Assembly: GCA_001769655.1 (NCBI GenBank)
Contig: MEPC01000020.1
Location: 62,001-126,000, forward strand
Direction of reading: 5' to 3'
DNA length: 64,000 bases
From: Bacteroidetes bacterium RIFCSPLOWO2_12_FULL_37_12
GTDB lineage: Bacteria; Bacteroidota; Bacteroidia; 2-12-FULL-37-12
Shown here: positions 62,067 through 64,000 of the stretch, piece after piece
Layout of the letters: the number at the start of each line of letters is the position of its first letter
Numbering within the stretch: the first letter of the stretch is position 1
Program-made: the position numbers and the translations under genes
Notes under the pieces: generated by a model
Seen by the model: only the letters and a program-made list of their open reading frames with translations
Told to the model about the DNA's origin: nothing
The model's database searches: none

Positions 62067-62903
62067 CTATTTTGTATGCAACGTTTCCAACTCCTTCAAC
62101 GCCCTCTCCAATTCCTCTCCCTGGGGACTTCGATAGTGCCACAAAACCTTGTTTTCCATGAAGGAAATCCCTTTCCCTTTGATTGTATTCGCAATAATGA
62201 CACTGGGTTTGTTTTTACAAAGTGGCACTGCAGATAAAGTGTGTTTCAAATCATCAATGTTGTGACCATCCACGGTACTGACATTCCATCCGAAAGAAAT
62301 AAATTTATCGGCAAAGGGTTCCAGCCCGATGGTATCTTTTACCGGAGCAATGCTTTGAATTTTATTATAATCAATTATTGCGATTAAGTTATCTAATTTA
62401 TGATGAGAAGAAAATAAAATTGCTTCCCAGTTTGAGCCCTCATCACATTCACCATCACTCATCACGACAAATGTTCTATAATCCTTTTTATCCATTTTTG
62501 CGGCTAAGGCAAGCCCCACTCCTACAGATAAACCATGTCCTAAAGATCCGGTAGATAATTCCACTCCCGGAATTCCGAGATGTGAAATATGACCTGAGAA
62601 AGAAGAACCATTCTGGCAATGCGTGTTAAGAATTTCGGTGGGGAAGAATTCTTTTTCAGCGAGCACGGCATACACACCTGCCCCTGCATGCCCTTTACTT
62701 AGGATGAACCGGTCGCGGTCTTTCCAGTCAGGTTGTGCAGGTTTCACTCTTAAAATATCGTTATATAAGACAGCAAGAATATCGGCGATAGATAATACGG
62801 AACCAACATGCGAACTTTTTCCATGCGCGGTCATTTTAACTGCATGAATTCGGATTCTTTTTGCTAATTCCAGTGCGGTCATTTTAAGATATGAATTGGA
62901 CAA
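62067..62903 (-). CDS. Transketolase, N-terminal (thiamine pyrophosphate-binding) subunit
   Basis: The product has 278 residues. HVGSVLSIADILAVLY, DRFILSKGHAGAGVYAVLAEKEFF, GSLGHGLSVGVGLALAAK and the TPP motif MSDGECDEGSNWEA...IAIIDYNKIQS identify the N-terminal half of transketolase. It partners the C-terminal protein downstream. A ~20-unit CTATACCY array lies in its upstream region and probably covers any local promoter. Confidence 0.92.
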   Translation of the reverse strand: MSNSYLKMTALELAKRIRIHAVKMTAHGKSSHVGSVLSIADILAVLYNDILRVKPAQPDWKDRDRFILSKGHAGAGVYAVLAEKEFFPTEILNTHCQNGSSFSGHISHLGIPGVELSTGSLGHGLSVGVGLALAAKMDKKDYRTFVVMSDGECDEGSNWEAILFSSHHKLDNLIAIIDYNKIQSIAPVKDTIGLEPFADKFISFGWNVSTVDGHNIDDLKHTLSAVPLCKNKPSVIIANTIKGKGISFMENKVLWHYRSPQGEELERALKELETLHTK

Positions 62904-62922
62904 ATTAGTGAGTTTACTCGAT

Positions 62923-63090
62923 TATACCCTATACCTTTATACCTCTATACCCCTATACCTCTATACCCCTATACCTCTATACCTCTATACCCCTATACCT
63001 CTATACCTCTATACCCCTATACCTCTATACCTCTATACCCCTATACCTCTATACCTCTATACCTCTATACCCCTATACCTCTATACCCCT
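62923..63090. repeat. About 21 tandem octamers CTATACCC/CTATACCT
   Basis: It is an uninterrupted 8-bp array of ~168 bp between the methyltransferase and transketolase genes. The last units encode the final residues and TAG stop of the methyltransferase gene. A small relative is at ~25250-25287. Confidence 0.95.
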
Positions 63091-63845
63091 ATTTCCGCAA
63101 AAGCAATATACGGGTCAAAATCCAAACGTTGTAATTTTAATTTATTGATTCCAACGGATTCGAGTAAAGCGAGCGTTTCGCCGGGCCAAATAGGATTATC
63201 CAATTCATCAAAAGCGATAATGGCGCCTTTAGGCATGCGGGGAAGAAAATTTTCTAATGCCACTTTGGTTGAATCATATAAATCAAAATCCAGAAACAAC
63301 AAACTAACCACTAAGTGTTTATTGTTTTTTATAAATTGAGGAATAGTTTTTATTACATCCCCTTTTACCATATATACTTTTTGAATATGATTCAGAAAGC
63401 GGTTTTTATCATAAATAGTTATCAGGGACATTAATTCCTCATAATTCCTTGCTTTCAGGTCGCCCGAATTTGGATTCCTGATAAAATTTTTATCTTTTTC
63501 AGATACCGTTGGAAATCCTTCAAACGTATCAAAACCGTAAATGCGTCTTGTGAGATTAATGGGCTCTAGCATGTCACTGAATAAAGCCCAGGACATTAGC
63601 CCTGATCCTTTAAATACACCACACTCTACGACCGAGCCCTTGACGTGCAAACATTTTTTGAAAATTTCATATCTTGCCATAAGACGGGTAAGATCCTGCC
63701 GTCTTGTGTATTTGATAAAATTATGCAATTTATCTTCGATGGAGTCCGGTGATTGAGCAAAAATCTTTGCATATTCAGCCGATACTTCCGCTTCAATTTT
63801 TTTCCGGAAGGGACCTTCCGCAGGAATTTTTTTTAGGGTTGGCAT
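63081..63845 (-). CDS. TylF/MycF-like SAM-dependent O-methyltransferase
   Basis: The product has 254 residues. GSVVECGVFKGSGLMSWALF (SAM-binding motif I), RRIYGFDTFEGFPTVSEKD and LLFLDFDLYDSTKVALENFLPRMPKGAIIAFDEL are typical of macrocin-O-methyltransferase-like proteins, which methylate sugars, in keeping with the polysaccharide cluster. The last residues (EIGV, stop) lie in the CTATACC array, so the natural C-terminus may have been replaced. Its start follows the sugar transferase stop by two bases. Confidence 0.88.
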   Translation of the reverse strand: MPTLKKIPAEGPFRKKIEAEVSAEYAKIFAQSPDSIEDKLHNFIKYTRRQDLTRLMARYEIFKKCLHVKGSVVECGVFKGSGLMSWALFSDMLEPINLTRRIYGFDTFEGFPTVSEKDKNFIRNPNSGDLKARNYEELMSLITIYDKNRFLNHIQKVYMVKGDVIKTIPQFIKNNKHLVVSLLFLDFDLYDSTKVALENFLPRMPKGAIIAFDELDNPIWPGETLALLESVGINKLKLQRLDFDPYIAFAEIGV

Positions 63846-63847
63846 GG

Positions 63848-64000
63848 TTATGAAAATAAACTTTTGATAGTCAAAAAAATAATCTTCAGGTCTGTTAAAA
63901 AAGATCTTTCTTTCACATACTCTAATGACAAACGCATTTTTTCGGGATGAATAAGTTCCATATAAAGTTTGTCTGGGTCGTTACTGCCTTTCAGGATTTC
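63848..64000 (-). CDS. Sugar transferase, C-terminal end (partial)
   Basis: The window edge cuts this gene; 50 codons and the stop remain. IHPEKMRLSLEYVKERSFLTDLKIIF matches the C-terminal end of bacterial sugar transferases (WcaJ/undecaprenyl-phosphate glycosyl-1-phosphate transferase type), which load the first sugar on the lipid carrier. It lies two bases before the methyltransferase start, so they form one transcription unit. Confidence 0.75.
   Translation of the reverse strand, partial: EILKGSNDPDKLYMELIHPEKMRLSLEYVKERSFLTDLKIIFLTIKSLFS

Noticed and set aside
62923-63090. CRISPR array
   Set aside because: Units are adjacent octamers without spacers, and no cas genes are present. The other tandem arrays fail for the same reason.
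62896-63339. Plus-strand open frame with LYLYTPIP-type peptide repeats
   Set aside because: It is only the translation of the CTATACCY octamer array plus antisense of the methyltransferase gene; no start signal or family resemblance.

Overview
The window looks like a chromosomal contig from an AT-rich member of the Bacteroidota, probably an uncultured lineage. The lineage call rests on several signs: promoter elements of the TAnnTTTG type with an upstream TTG/TTTG box and no obvious Shine-Dalgarno sites, SprB repeats and a type IX secretion C-terminal domain, an alternative complex III (Act) operon, Bacteroidota-type SdhA, a PIG-L/sodium-solute-symporter operon, and many short hairpin and tandem repeats between genes. 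No rRNA, tRNA, CRISPR array or intact insertion sequence was recognised.

Layout. 1-3760 (minus): methylmalonyl-CoA mutase large subunit, a small membrane-anchored protein and a secreted/membrane protein ending in a potassium-channel-like pore. 3847-5760 (plus): an orphan succinate dehydrogenase flavoprotein. 5761-6442: gene debris, including a broken KilA-N gene and four palindromes centred on GAATTC. 6452-23398 (minus): a 17-kb respiratory block that reads cytochrome c, narG, narH, narJ, narI, actA, actB, actC, an actD-actE fusion, actF, narK. It joins a quinol-oxidising nitrate reductase with a quinol:cytochrome c oxidoreductase and a nitrate transporter. 24-34 kb: mixed accessory and housekeeping genes (DUF4143 ATPase, pterin dehydratase, DUF2911 protein, symporter/PIG-L operon with an overlooked 39-residue membrane peptide) and several decayed fragments. 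34.2-36.9 kb (plus): sucC and the rpsF-rpsR-rplI ribosomal operon. 37.2-38.0 kb: a broken TPR sensor-like gene. 38.2-51.6 kb: surface-polysaccharide genes (three GT2 glycosyltransferases, an O-antigen ligase, a polytopic membrane protein, a sugar epimerase and UDP-GlcNAc 2-epimerase) interrupted by a T9SS adhesin-like protein and a fused membrane/spermidine-synthase-like protein. A DUF1016 nuclease gene sits inside the 5' end of the first glycosyltransferase gene. 51.7-54.7 kb: small secreted and membrane proteins and a second SprB-repeat protein. 54.8-64 kb (minus): a second polysaccharide block (CapD-type dehydratase, O-antigen ligase, two aminotransferases, split transketolase, TylF-like methyltransferase, and the C-terminal end of a sugar transferase cut by the window edge).

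How it works together. The respiratory block would let the cell oxidise quinol either with nitrate (NarGHI, cytoplasmic active site, NarK moving nitrate/nitrite) or through Act to a periplasmic cytochrome c. SdhA, SucC and the mutase are carbon-metabolism genes standing apart from their usual partners. The two polysaccharide blocks probably supply lipopolysaccharide or capsule, which in this phylum also serves type IX cargo anchoring.

Most unusual signals: (1) the 7-bp palindromic word GTGNCAC, counted by eye 57 times, 34 of them in the 17.5 kb covering the nar-act block, in all three reading frames; (2) the DUF1016 gene that lacks a start of its own and is flanked by a 69-bp duplication of the promoter and first codons of its host gene; (3) an array of eight CATTGTTT-like units that gives narH eight tandem ATGs; (4) several genes whose last codons and stop lie inside dispersed repeats.
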